From positions 1 to 64,000 of the forward strand of contig JACKLE010000004.1 in assembly GCA_024236075.1 (NCBI GenBank): a DNA stretch of 64,000 nucleotides, read 5' to 3'. Positions 8,652 through 17,073 of the stretch are shown here, piece by piece. Position numbers and translations under genes: made by a program. The DNA is from Alphaproteobacteria bacterium (GTDB lineage: Bacteria; Pseudomonadota; Alphaproteobacteria; JACAEB01). Every line of letters begins with the position of its first letter. Positions within the stretch are counted from its first letter, which is position 1. The notes under the pieces were generated by a model. The model searched no databases, was not told where the DNA came from, and saw only the letters and a program-made list of their open reading frames with translations.

Positions 8652-9341
8652 TCAGCCGATCTCGCGGTAGATGCGCGAGAGGAGGCGGGCCTGCTCGGCG
8701 TAGCTCTCGGCGATGATCGCCTCGGCCTCTCCGGCCTCGCCGCGCCCCAGCGCCTCGGCGAAGCGCTTGAGGTCAGCGGCGATGTCGGCGGGCCGGCGCG
8801 CGAGGAGCTGGATCGGGCCGAGGCTTTGCGGCAGGCCCGGCGTCGTTTCGCAGATGAAGTCCGCGATGCGCCGGCAGCGGCCGACGCGCAGGAGCGTGCG
8901 CACGAAGCCCTCATGGGCGCGCACGAAGCCGGCCTCGTCGCCCGAGGCCGCGATGTCCACGAGGCTATCGGCGAGCGCGGCGATCTGCGCGCGATCCTGC
9001 GGACCCGCGCGCTCCACCGCGCGCCGCGCGCCGAGGCGGAACATCATGCCCCGCATGTCGAAGAGCTCCTCCAGCTCCTCGTCCGTGAGGCGCGCGACCG
9101 TGGCGCCGCGATTGGCCTCGATCTTCACGAGGCCCTTGGCCTCGAGCATGCGCAGGGCCTCGCGCACCGGGCTTCGGCTCGAGGCGAAGCGCTCCACGAG
9201 CTCCAGCTCCTTCAGGCGGTCGCCGGGCCGGTAGACCCGCCGCTCGATGAGACGGGTGACGCGCTCGGCGATCTCGACGGGCGAGAGGCCGCCGCGGGCG
9301 GAGCGCTCGGGCTCCTCCGGAGGAAGCGCGCGCGGGCTCAC
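8652..9341 (-). CDS. GntR family transcriptional regulator, FadR/FCD type
   Basis: DNA-binding repressor or activator, 229 aa. The N-terminal winged helix-turn-helix covers about residues 20-85 (SSRSPVREALRMLEAKGLV, then IEANRGATVARL). A C-terminal FCD ligand-binding domain follows, with LFDMRGMMFRLGARRAVE and a conserved acidic/His region. I chose a GTG start at 9341: it overlaps the stop of the acyl-CoA ligase gene by 4 bp (GTGA), the same coupling seen elsewhere in this window. The upstream ATG at 9458 would lie deep in the ligase gene. The FCD subfamily usually binds carboxylic acids. Co-expression with the ligase suggests it senses the ligase's substrate and may act on the divergent promoter at 10874-11040 (inference). 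Confidence 0.85.
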   Translation of the reverse strand: MSPRALPPEEPERSARGGLSPVEIAERVTRLIERRVYRPGDRLKELELVERFASSRSPVREALRMLEAKGLVKIEANRGATVARLTDEELEELFDMRGMMFRLGARRAVERAGPQDRAQIAALADSLVDIAASGDEAGFVRAHEGFVRTLLRVGRCRRIADFICETTPGLPQSLGPIQLLARRPADIAADLKRFAEALGRGEAGEAEAIIAESYAEQARLLSRIYREIG

Positions 9342-10873
9342 CGGCTTCCTCCGTGCCCGCCCGATTGCGGCCAGTAGAGATCGCGCACGCGGCTCTTGAA
9401 GATCTTGCCCGTGGTCTCGCGAGGCAGCGCGTCGACGAAGTCGAGGCTGCGCGGGCATTTGACGATGGAGAGCCGCGCGCGGCAGAAGGCGAGGATTTCC
9501 TCGGCCAGCGCGTCGCTCGCCTGCGTCCGGTCCAAGAGCTCCACCACCGCCTTCGCCTCCTCGCCGAGCTCCTCGTTCGGCACGCCGATCACCACCGCAT
9601 CGGCGATCTTCGGATGGGTGAGGAGGACCGATTCGGCCTCCTGCGGGTAGATGTTGACGCCGCCCGAGATGATCATGAAGTGCTTGCGGTCGGTGAGATA
9701 GAGATACCCCTCGGCGTCGAGATGTCCGATGTCGCCGAGCGTCGCATAGCCCTGGGGCGAATGGGCGCGCGCCGTCTTTTCGGGGGCGTTGTGATAGGCG
9801 AAGGGCAGCCCGCCGGCGAAATAGACGCCGCCGGTCTCGCCGGGCGGCAGCTCGCGGCCGTCCTCGTCGAGGATGTGCAGGCTGCCGTTCAGCGGCCGGC
9901 CGACCGAGCCCTTATGCGCCAGCCATTCCTGCGAGGAGATCATCGTCATGCCGATGCCCTCAGTGCCGGCATAGTATTCGACGAGAATGGGCCCCCACCA
10001 CGCGATCATCGCCTCCTTGACCGGGATGGGGCAGGGGGCGGCGGCATGCAGGGCCTCCTCGAGCGAGGAGAGGTCGTAGCGCGCGCGCACCTCCTCCTCG
10101 AGCTTCAGCATGCGGATGAACATGGTCGGCACCCACTGGCTGTGGGTGACGCGATAGCGCGCGATCGTCGCGAGCGCGGTCTCGGGCTCGAAGCGGCGCG
10201 CCAGGACGGCGGTCGCGCCGCGCGCCTGGACGCCGAGATGGGCGATGAGGGGCGCGGAGTGATAGAGCGGCGCGGGATGGTAGTAGACCGACCGGGGCTT
10301 GAGTCGGCCCGCGACGGCGAGCGTCGGAATGGGCGCGTCGAACGGGCGCTGCGGCAGGGGGCGCTTGATGCCCTTGGGAAACCCGGTCGTGCCCGAGGAA
10401 TAGAGCATGGGCTGGCCGGCTTCCGGATCGGCGATGAGGTCCGTCGGGCATTCGGCGAGCGCCGCCTCGTAGGGTCGGCAGCCCGGAACCGCTCCGTCGG
10501 CGGAGAAGACGGCGAGCCCGGGCACGTCCGCGGCGAGCCCGGCGGCGGCCTGCGCGAAGCTTGCGGAGACGATGGCGGCCTTGGCACCGCAATCGCGCGC
10601 GATATAGGCCATCTCGCCCGCGGTGAGCCGCGTCGGCATGGGGGTGAAATAGAGCCCCGCGCGGTGCGCTCCCCAGGCGAGAACGAGGAACGCGAAGCCG
10701 TTCTCGAGCGCGAAGATCACATGGTCGCCGGTCCGCAGCCCGTTTCTGCGCAGGAGGTGGGCGACGCGGTTCGCCTCTTCGTCGAGCGCGCGATAGGTCA
10801 GCGTCTCGCCGGTGTCTGCCATGACGAGCGCCGGGTGGTCGGGGCGCTCGCGCGCGTGGGTGTGCGGATGCAT
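9338..10873 (-). CDS. Acyl-CoA synthetase (AMP-dependent ligase)
   Basis: ATP-dependent acid-CoA ligase of the ANL superfamily, 511 aa. The AMP-binding P-loop motif is LYSSGTTGFPKGIKRPL, the A5-like motif is YYAGTEGIGMT, the hinge region is YLYLTDRKHFMIISGGVNIYP, and the C-terminal catalytic lysine lies in PRETTGKIFKSRV. The tone is that of medium-chain or aromatic acyl-CoA ligases; the substrate cannot be fixed. The ATG at 10873 gives MHPHTHARERPDHPAL. It is followed, with a GTGA overlap, by a GntR regulator. It is transcribed away from a nitroreductase and a set of exported hydrolases, so it may activate an acid released by them (inference). Confidence 0.87.
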   Translation of the reverse strand: MHPHTHARERPDHPALVMADTGETLTYRALDEEANRVAHLLRRNGLRTGDHVIFALENGFAFLVLAWGAHRAGLYFTPMPTRLTAGEMAYIARDCGAKAAIVSASFAQAAAGLAADVPGLAVFSADGAVPGCRPYEAALAECPTDLIADPEAGQPMLYSSGTTGFPKGIKRPLPQRPFDAPIPTLAVAGRLKPRSVYYHPAPLYHSAPLIAHLGVQARGATAVLARRFEPETALATIARYRVTHSQWVPTMFIRMLKLEEEVRARYDLSSLEEALHAAAPCPIPVKEAMIAWWGPILVEYYAGTEGIGMTMISSQEWLAHKGSVGRPLNGSLHILDEDGRELPPGETGGVYFAGGLPFAYHNAPEKTARAHSPQGYATLGDIGHLDAEGYLYLTDRKHFMIISGGVNIYPQEAESVLLTHPKIADAVVIGVPNEELGEEAKAVVELLDRTQASDALAEEILAFCRARLSIVKCPRSLDFVDALPRETTGKIFKSRVRDLYWPQSGGHGGSR

Positions 10874-10901
10874 CGGTCCGGTGGCCCTTGTAGCTGGCGG
10901 C

Positions 10902-10931
10902 TTGACAGCGCCGTTTTTGTCGCGGCAAAAT
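10902..10931 (+). promoter_or_regulatory. Candidate sigma-70-type promoter for the nitroreductase operon
   Basis: A perfect TTGACA at 10902-10907 is followed, 18 bp later, by CAAAAT at 10926-10931 (4 of 6 matches to TATAAT). It reads rightward toward the nitroreductase start at 11041. The stretch is strikingly AT-rich for this genome and lies between two divergent genes. The -10 element is inside the dyad at 10927-10944, so a bound repressor could block it. Motif-based only. Confidence 0.4.
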
Positions 10932-10944
10932 TGTCGCGAATTTT
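10927..10944. promoter_or_regulatory. Candidate operator, AAAATT-N6-AATTTT
   Basis: A perfect 6-bp inverted repeat AAAATT/AATTTT separated by GTCGCG. It is embedded in a triple repeat of TTGTCG (10917, 10931 and 10943). It lies in the 167-bp divergent region between the acyl-CoA ligase and nitroreductase genes and overlaps the putative -10 box. The GntR/FCD regulator encoded downstream of the ligase is the natural candidate to bind it (inference). Confidence 0.4.
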
Positions 10945-11040
10945 GTCGTGGCAGGCAAGTCCCCCCGGCGTGGCCGGCGCGCCGGCCTGGCCCGGGAAGA
11001 CTGGCCCGCGATGACCGGCGCGGAAAGAGGAGAGTTCCGA

Positions 11041-11736
11041 GTGAGCGAGCGCGACGGCCCGGCAAGAAGCGTGGACGACGCCATCCGGACGCGAGCCTCC
11101 ATCCGCGCCTTCCTGCCCAGGCCCGTCGAGGAGAAGGTCGTGCGCGACATCCTCGAGGTCGCGGCGCGCGCGCCCTCGGGCGGCAACATCCAGCCCTGGA
11201 AGGTCTATGTCGTCGCGGGCGAGGTGCGCGACCGCCTCGTCGCCACGGTCTTCGAGAAGGCGAAGACGACGCCGTTCGGGGACGGTCCGTGGTATGACGA
11301 ATTTCCCAAGGAGATGGGCGAGCCCTTCCGCGCACGGCGCCGCAAGGTGGGCTTCGACCTCTACGCGCTCGCGGGCGTCGCGCGCGACGACATGATGGGC
11401 CGCGCGCGCCAGGGCATGAAAAATTTCGAGTTCTTCGGCGCCCCGGTCGGCATGTTCTTCACCGTCGAGGAGCAGTTCGGCGTCGCGCAGTTCGTCGACC
11501 TCGGCATGTTCCTCGAGAACATCTGCCTGCTCGCGCGCGCCCGGGGCCTGCACACCTGCCCGCAGGAGGCCTGGGGCCTCTGGCACCGCACCGTGTCTGA
11601 GTTTCTCGGCATTCCGCCCAAGGAGCGCATGTTCTGCGGCCTCGCGCTCGGCCATCCGGACTGGACGGACAAGGTGAACGCCCTCGCGACCGAGCGCGAG
11701 AGCCTCGAGAATTTCGCCCGTTTCGAGGGCTTTTAA
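11041..11736 (+). CDS. Nitroreductase family oxidoreductase
   Basis: FMN-dependent NAD(P)H oxidoreductase, 231 aa. The nitroreductase fold is shown by DDAIRTRASIRAFLPRPV at the N-terminus (FMN phosphate contacts), ARAPSGGNIQPWKVYVV, VDLGMFLENICLLARARGL and the C-terminal LALGHPDW. I chose the GTG at 11041 because AGAGGAG stands 8 bp upstream. An in-frame ATG at 11011 would add ten residues without a ribosome site. It may be first of a co-directional run with three exported serine hydrolases and an alpha/beta hydrolase (56 bp to the next start). The natural substrate is unknown; the family reduces nitroaromatics, quinones and enones. Confidence 0.85.
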   Translation: MSERDGPARSVDDAIRTRASIRAFLPRPVEEKVVRDILEVAARAPSGGNIQPWKVYVVAGEVRDRLVATVFEKAKTTPFGDGPWYDEFPKEMGEPFRARRRKVGFDLYALAGVARDDMMGRARQGMKNFEFFGAPVGMFFTVEEQFGVAQFVDLGMFLENICLLARARGLHTCPQEAWGLWHRTVSEFLGIPPKERMFCGLALGHPDWTDKVNALATERESLENFARFEGF

Positions 11737-11792
11737 GCGACGGCGGAAGGCGGCGCCCAAGACGCCGCCACAGGCCGAGGAGGGACCAGCCA

Positions 11793-12893
11793 ATGCGCAC
11801 ACGTCGTCAGGTCGTGGTGACGGGCCTCGCGCTCGCAGCCGGCGCCGCCGCGAGCCGCGAGGCGCGCGCCGAGGAGAGCGCGCCGGCGCGCTACGCCAAG
11901 GCCGCGCAGTTCTCGGAGGAGAACGGCGGCAACGCCATGCTCGTGCTGAAGGACGGCGAGATCGTCTACGAGCACTATATCGCGGGCCATACGGGCGACA
12001 CGCCCAATTTCCTCGCGAGCGCGACGAAGAGCTTCTGGGGCGTGGCCGCGGCGGCGATGATCGGCGAGGGGCTCATCTCCTCATTCGACGAGCTCGCCGC
12101 CGACACGCTCACCGAATGGAAAGCGGACGCGCGCAAGGCGAAGATCACGCTGCGGCAGATCCTGAGCCTCACCAGCGGCCTCCACAACGACATCGCCGCC
12201 ATCCAGGGCGAGGGGAACGCGCCCAACAAGTTCCAGTACGCCGTGGGCGCGTCGCTCGACGACGATCCGGGCACGGCCTTCACCTACGGGCCCGTCAATT
12301 TCTACGTCTTCGGCGAGATCGCGCGGCGCAAGCTCGAGAAGCAGGGCCTGAGCCCGCTCGACTATCTCCGGAAGCGCATCTTCGAGCCCATCGGCCTCGA
12401 ATACGGCAAATGGACCTTCGACGAGGCCGGCAATCCGCATATTCCGAACGGGGCCTATGTCGCGGCGCGCGAATGGATCAAGTTCGGCCGCCTCGTGCTC
12501 GACAAGGGCGTGCACGAAGGGCAGGCGCTGGTTCCGGCCGACCGGCTCGCGGAATGCTTCGCGCCGAACGCGGTCAATCCGGGCTACGGGCTCACCTGGT
12601 GGCTCAACCGGCCGGGCGGCCGGGCGACGCGGGGCCGGGGTGCCGATCCCGCCGGCCCCGGCGGCTTCCTCTATCGCTCGGGCTATCCCGATATTGCGGG
12701 CGCCATGGGCGCGGGGCCGAACAACCTCTACGTCCTGCCCTCGCTCGGCATGGCCGTGGTGCGCCAGTGCCCGGCCGAGATCCGGCCCGCGAACCGCACC
12801 TGGGAGGAGCAGTCGAAGCTCCTCGAGGCGCGCCGCGGCCGCTTCAACGACAACACGTTCCTGAGCCTCCTGCTCACGGGAGCGATGCCGTGA
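11793..12893 (+). CDS. Exported serine hydrolase, beta-lactamase/class C-like (SxxK)
   Basis: Penicillin-binding-protein-fold hydrolase, 366 aa. An export signal is present at residues 1-26, and TRRQVVVTG resembles a twin-arginine motif, so export may be by Tat. The catalytic SxxK is Ser76-x-x-Lys79 (SATK), and the second motif tyrosine is in YGPVNFYVFGEIARR. This is the group of esterases, amide hydrolases and D-aminopeptidases related to 6-aminohexanoate-dimer hydrolase, not a proven beta-lactamase. GAGGAGGGA precedes the ATG at good spacing. The stop overlaps the GTG start of the next gene (GTGA). The third motif differs from the other SxxK proteins in this window, so it is a more distant member. 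Confidence 0.82.
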   Translation: MRTRRQVVVTGLALAAGAAASREARAEESAPARYAKAAQFSEENGGNAMLVLKDGEIVYEHYIAGHTGDTPNFLASATKSFWGVAAAAMIGEGLISSFDELAADTLTEWKADARKAKITLRQILSLTSGLHNDIAAIQGEGNAPNKFQYAVGASLDDDPGTAFTYGPVNFYVFGEIARRKLEKQGLSPLDYLRKRIFEPIGLEYGKWTFDEAGNPHIPNGAYVAAREWIKFGRLVLDKGVHEGQALVPADRLAECFAPNAVNPGYGLTWWLNRPGGRATRGRGADPAGPGGFLYRSGYPDIAGAMGAGPNNLYVLPSLGMAVVRQCPAEIRPANRTWEEQSKLLEARRGRFNDNTFLSLLLTGAMP

Positions 12894-14914
12894 TCGCGCG
12901 CGTCGCCATCGCCTTTCTCGCCGGCGGGCTCGCCGCGGCGCCCGCGCTCTCGCCGCTCCGTGCCGAGACGAAGCTCGACCTCTCGGCGCTCGATGCGATC
13001 GTCGAGGAGGCCGTGTCGGCGGAGGGCCTTCCCGGCGCGGCGGTCACCGTCGTCCATCGCGGCGAGACCGTCTACGAGAAGAGCTTCGGCGCCTACACGA
13101 TGGACACGCACATCCCCGTCGCCTCGGCGGGCAAGTGGCTCACCGTCGCCACGGTGCTGACCCTCGTCGACGAGGGCAGGATCGCGCTCGACGACCCGGT
13201 CGAGAAATATCTTCCGGCCTTCGGCGGCGACAAGGCGGCGATGACCGTCCGTGAGCTGATGGCGGTCTCCTCCGGCCTCCCGCGCCAGTACCTGCCGATC
13301 TACAACACCGAGGCGGATTTCGACGAGGTCGTGAACGGCATCGCCGGCACGACGCTCGAGGCGCCTCCCGGCACGAAGCTCATCTATGGCGGCCTCGGCT
13401 TCCACGTCGCGGGAGGCGTCGCGACGGCCGTCACGGGCAAGAGCTGGCACGAGCTCTTCGGCGACCGCGTCGCGGGGCCCCTCGGCATGACGCGCAGCGT
13501 CTTCGGCCGGCGCGATCCCAAGGCCGGCATGGTGGCGGAGCCGGCATCGAACCCGTGGCTCGGCGGCGGGCTCGTCACGACCATGCGCGACTACAAGGCG
13601 TTCATGGACATGGTCATGAACGCCGGCATGGCGGGCGGCAAGCGGGTCCTCTCCGAGGCGATGATCCGTGAGCTGCGCACGAACCAGACGCGCGGCCTTC
13701 CGGTCGCCTTCACGCTGCATCCCGACCGCGAGACGCCCTATGCGCTCGGCGCCTGGGTGGAGAGCGAAGGCGAGGACGGGCTCGCGGTGAAGCTTCGCGA
13801 CATGGGCGCCTGGGGCTTCAATCCCTGGTTCGACTTCGGGCGCGGCTACTACGCGATCTTCGGCGTCTACAAGGACAAGGGCTTTGTCGGCCTCTGGCCC
13901 TACGCGAAGCGCATCGAGGCCGAGATCGACCGCGCGATCGACGCGCGCGCCGCGCAGGCCGAGAGGAAGGCACGGAGCGCGGAGGTTCTCGGTAGCCTCG
14001 TCGGCGGCATCGTCGGCACGGCGGCGGCCGCCGAGGCGTCCGAGACGAGGCTGCAGAAGATCGAGATCGAGACGCAGGGCGTCAAGCGCGTCTACTACCT
14101 CTATGTTCCGTCCTCCTACGATCTGAAAAAGCCCGGGCCCGTGGTCGTCGGGCTGCCGCGCTCGGCGCTCGAGGGGCCGGCCTTCCTGCAGCAGGGCGGC
14201 TGGGACCGCAAGGCCGACAAGGAGGGCTTTCTGCTCGTGCTCGGCGAGGGGCGGGCCTTCGAGGTCACGCGGAGCGGAAAGAAGACGACGCTCCACTCCT
14301 TCAACGACGGCTCGGACCGCTATCCGGGCGGGCCGACGAGCGATGTGGACGTCGTCTATCTCGGCGACGTGCTCGACGACGTCGCGGCGCGCGTGCCCTA
14401 CGACAAGGACCGCGTCTATATAGCGGGCTTCGCCATCGGCACCTCGATGGCGCTCTTCGCCGCGACGCAGGGGCTCGGGCCGCGCCTCGCGGCCGTCGGC
14501 GCCGTGACGGGGCACATGTGGGACGAGGCGAAGAGCGATCCGGGGCTTCCGCCCCTCATCGCCATTTCGGGCACGGACGATCCCATAAATCCGATGAAGG
14601 AAGGCCTCGTGCGCATCACGACGGGCACGGGCGTCGAGAAGCCCTCGCCGCGCACTTCGGTGCAGCGCTACGCGCGCACGGCCGGGCTTTCGCTCGAATC
14701 GACCCTCGCCTATCTCGGCGACGGGCTCTATCGCGAGACTTACGGCCCGAACGCGGAGGGCTGCGAGGTCGTCTTCTACTTCGTGCAGGGCCTCGGGCAC
14801 CAATGGGCGGGCATGCCGGCCCAGGGGCCGGACTATCTCGGTCCGTCCACGGATCGCATCGATGCGACCGACATGCTCTGGGACTTCTTCAAGAGCCATT
14901 CGCGCAAGCACTGA
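12890..14914 (+). CDS. Fusion: SxxK serine hydrolase + PHB-depolymerase/LpqC-like esterase domain
   Basis: A 674-aa exported two-domain protein. After a signal peptide (residues 1-23) comes a beta-lactamase-fold domain (about 27-350) with Ser79-x-x-Lys82 (SAGK), the tyrosine motif IYGGLGFHVAG and the C-terminal GAWGFNPWFDFG. A second alpha/beta-hydrolase domain (about 385-670) resembles poly(3-hydroxybutyrate) depolymerase/LpqC esterases: it has the acid in SGTDDPINP (Asp563) and the histidine in GLGHQWAG (His637). The nucleophile elbow reads GFAIGTSM: Ala515 stands where the family has Ser, so this domain may be inactive or binding-only. The GTG start at 12890 overlaps the previous stop by 4 bp. 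Confidence 0.82.
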   Translation: MIARVAIAFLAGGLAAAPALSPLRAETKLDLSALDAIVEEAVSAEGLPGAAVTVVHRGETVYEKSFGAYTMDTHIPVASAGKWLTVATVLTLVDEGRIALDDPVEKYLPAFGGDKAAMTVRELMAVSSGLPRQYLPIYNTEADFDEVVNGIAGTTLEAPPGTKLIYGGLGFHVAGGVATAVTGKSWHELFGDRVAGPLGMTRSVFGRRDPKAGMVAEPASNPWLGGGLVTTMRDYKAFMDMVMNAGMAGGKRVLSEAMIRELRTNQTRGLPVAFTLHPDRETPYALGAWVESEGEDGLAVKLRDMGAWGFNPWFDFGRGYYAIFGVYKDKGFVGLWPYAKRIEAEIDRAIDARAAQAERKARSAEVLGSLVGGIVGTAAAAEASETRLQKIEIETQGVKRVYYLYVPSSYDLKKPGPVVVGLPRSALEGPAFLQQGGWDRKADKEGFLLVLGEGRAFEVTRSGKKTTLHSFNDGSDRYPGGPTSDVDVVYLGDVLDDVAARVPYDKDRVYIAGFAIGTSMALFAATQGLGPRLAAVGAVTGHMWDEAKSDPGLPPLIAISGTDDPINPMKEGLVRITTGTGVEKPSPRTSVQRYARTAGLSLESTLAYLGDGLYRETYGPNAEGCEVVFYFVQGLGHQWAGMPAQGPDYLGPSTDRIDATDMLWDFFKSHSRKH

Positions 14915-14944
14915 TCGGGCTGAGAGGCCAGGGGAGCGATGCAG

Positions 14945-16072
14945 ATGACGACGAGACGCGGAGCGATGGCGCTCCTGGCCGGCGGCGCGGCGGCCGCGCT
15001 GACCGGCGGCCCCGCCCGCGCGGGAGAGGATTTTTCCGATATCGACGCGTTCTTCGCGCGCGCGCAGGGCGACATCGGCGGGGGCGGCGCGCTCGTCCTC
15101 TACCATGGAGAGGAGCGCGCCTATGCGAAGGGCTTCGGCGAGGTCGCCGCGGTCGGCCGTATCCGGGCGGGCAAGGCCTCCGGCGCATGGACGCCCGATA
15201 CGGTCGTGCCCATCGCCTCGGCCTCCAAATGGATCTCGGGCGGCGTGCTCATGTCCGTGGTCGAGGAAGGCCTTCTGAGCCTCGACGACACGGCGGGCGA
15301 GTTCCTCCCCGAATTCACCGGCGACAAGGCGAAGATCACCATCCGCCAGATGTTCTCGCACACGCACGGCTTTCCGGAGGGCCCGCAGGTCCATCGCGAC
15401 ACCACGATCACGATGAAGGAGGCGGTGAGCCGCATCGCCGGGATGACGCTCGAGCACGAGCCGGGGACGGCGCTGCACTACAGCGGCATCGGCATGCAGG
15501 TCGCGGGCTATATCTGCACGCTCGTGACGAAGAAGCCCTGGGTCGAGCTCTTCCGCGAGCGAATCGGCGATCCGCTCGGCATGGCGAACACGGACTACTT
15601 CGCCTTCGGGAAGACCGAAAATCCCAATGTCGCGGGCAGCATCCAGACCTCGGCCGAGGAGTATGGCCGCTTCACGCGCATGGTGCTGGGCAAGGGCGTG
15701 CTCGACGGCAGGCGGGTCCTGAAGGACGAGACCGTCCGCATCATGACGACGAACCAGACCGGCGACCTGCCTATCGCCCGCCATCCCTGGGGGCCGCTCG
15801 AGAAGGAGAGCCCCGAGATGGCCCATGCGCGCTACGGCATCGGGGTCTGGCTGGAGAAGATGGACGCGGACGGGCACGCGATCGAGATGTCTTCGGGCGG
15901 AGCTTTCGGCTGCCAGCCCTTCGTCGACTACGGGCGGAGCAATGCCGGCTGCTTCATGCCGTTCTCGCGGGAGATGCGCCAGGTCGGCCAGGGCCTCGCG
16001 ATCAACGCCGCCGCCATCCGCTATCTCGAGCTCGAGGAGCTGATCCATGCGCATTATCCCCCCGCGCCTTGA
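14945..16072 (+). CDS. Exported serine hydrolase, beta-lactamase-like (SxxK)
   Basis: A 375-aa SxxK hydrolase with an N-terminal Tat-like signal (TTRRGAMALLAGG, cleavage near residue 26). Catalytic Ser92-x-x-Lys95 (SASK) and the tyrosine motif HYSGIGMQVAG are intact. The C-terminal motif GGAFGCQPFVDYG matches GAWGFNPWFDFG of the preceding fusion protein, so the two are paralogues. I chose the ATG at 14945 over the one at 14939 because AGGGGAG is 8 bp from the former and only 2 bp from the latter. It overlaps the next gene by 26 bp. Substrate unknown; family members cleave esters, amides or D-peptides in the periplasm. Confidence 0.82.
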   Translation: MTTRRGAMALLAGGAAAALTGGPARAGEDFSDIDAFFARAQGDIGGGGALVLYHGEERAYAKGFGEVAAVGRIRAGKASGAWTPDTVVPIASASKWISGGVLMSVVEEGLLSLDDTAGEFLPEFTGDKAKITIRQMFSHTHGFPEGPQVHRDTTITMKEAVSRIAGMTLEHEPGTALHYSGIGMQVAGYICTLVTKKPWVELFRERIGDPLGMANTDYFAFGKTENPNVAGSIQTSAEEYGRFTRMVLGKGVLDGRRVLKDETVRIMTTNQTGDLPIARHPWGPLEKESPEMAHARYGIGVWLEKMDADGHAIEMSSGGAFGCQPFVDYGRSNAGCFMPFSREMRQVGQGLAINAAAIRYLELEELIHAHYPPAP

Positions 16073-17063
16073 GGCGGCGACGCTCGCGGCGCTCGCCCTC
16101 GCGCCGGGCGCGCTCGCGGCGGAAGGCCACCCCTACAAGGCCGAGGCGGGCCCCCTCGCGGTCGAGGTCGCGCAGGCGCGCTTCGACGACGCGGCACGGG
16201 GCCGCGAGCTGCCCGCGCGCGTCTACGCGCCGAGCGAGGGCGACGGCCTTCCGCTCGTGGTCTTCTCGCACGGCTTCGGCGAGACCATGGCGACCTACGC
16301 CCATCTCGCCACGCACTGGGCGTCCTACGGCTATGCGGTGATCGTGCCCAATCATGCGGGCACGGATCGCGAGGCGATGCTCGGCGTGCGCGCGGGCAAG
16401 CCGCCGGCTCCCGTGCCGTTCTCGGCCCGGCCGGCGGATCTGTCGCATATCGTGGACGTGCTCGCGGCCGGCGAGGGCCCCGATCTCGTGCGTGGGCGGA
16501 TCGATCTCGGCCGCGTCGGCGCGGGCGGCCATTCGATGGGCTCGACGACCGCGCTCGTCACGATCGGCATGACGATGGCGGGCGAGGGCGCGCGCGCAAG
16601 CTATGCCGATCCGCGCTTCCGCTGCGCCGTCGCGATGTCGGTGCAGATCGGCTCGGCGGCCGGCAAGACGGGCGAGGCGAGCGCCGCGGCGCTCGAGCGC
16701 GGCATCGACGCGGATTCCTGGAGCGCGATCGAGAAGCCCGCCATGGTGATGATGGGCACGAAGGACCGGGGCTACGGCGTGCTCGCCAAGGATCCGGGCC
16801 TCAGGCGCGTCTCCTACGACCGCATGCCGCCGGGCGAGAAATATCTCGTGAACCTCGTCGGCGCGCAGCATCATGCCTTCACCGACACCGATCCCTGGTA
16901 TGGCGGGGACGCGCGCGATCCGCGCCACTACGCCCTCGTGTTCCAGGCGACGACGGCCTTCTACGATGCCTGCCTCAGGGACGACGCGCAGGCGCGCGCC
17001 TGGCTCCACGACCTCACGCTCGCCAAGGACAATGCGGGCCTCGTCGAGATGGAGTGGAAATAG
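16047..17063 (+). CDS. Exported alpha/beta hydrolase (PAF-acetylhydrolase/dienelactone-hydrolase-like)
   Basis: A 338-aa alpha/beta hydrolase with a signal peptide (residues 1-24, ending ALAAEG). The oxyanion strand is LVVFSHGFGE, the nucleophile elbow GGHSMGS has Ser163, and a late histidine lies in GAQHHAFTD, so the triad looks complete. It is similar in tone to the chlorophyllase/PAF-acetylhydrolase-like esterases. The start is inside the preceding hydrolase gene (26-bp overlap), with GAGGAG 7 bp upstream, so it is coupled to it. It is the last of four consecutive exported hydrolases; a small ester released by its neighbours may be its substrate (inference). Confidence 0.8.
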   Translation: MRIIPPRLEAATLAALALAPGALAAEGHPYKAEAGPLAVEVAQARFDDAARGRELPARVYAPSEGDGLPLVVFSHGFGETMATYAHLATHWASYGYAVIVPNHAGTDREAMLGVRAGKPPAPVPFSARPADLSHIVDVLAAGEGPDLVRGRIDLGRVGAGGHSMGSTTALVTIGMTMAGEGARASYADPRFRCAVAMSVQIGSAAGKTGEASAAALERGIDADSWSAIEKPAMVMMGTKDRGYGVLAKDPGLRRVSYDRMPPGEKYLVNLVGAQHHAFTDTDPWYGGDARDPRHYALVFQATTAFYDACLRDDAQARAWLHDLTLAKDNAGLVEMEWK

Positions 17064-17073
17064 GCGCGGTCCG

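Noticed and set aside
11749..11769. GGCGGCG/CGCCGCC hairpin before the first serine-hydrolase gene
   Set aside because: Only 7 bp of simple GC repeat sequence between co-directional genes; no evidence for regulation.
12728..16054. A long open frame (over 1100 codons) antisense to the serine-hydrolase genes
   Set aside because: It is an out-of-phase shadow of GC-rich coding sequence, rich in Arg, His and Asp and without domains; the plus-strand genes have full catalytic motifs.
11793..16072. Annotation of the SxxK proteins as true beta-lactamases (antibiotic resistance)
   Set aside because: They share only the fold and SxxK/Tyr motifs with class C enzymes. The third motif and the context point to esterase or amidase relatives, and no KTG box is visible.
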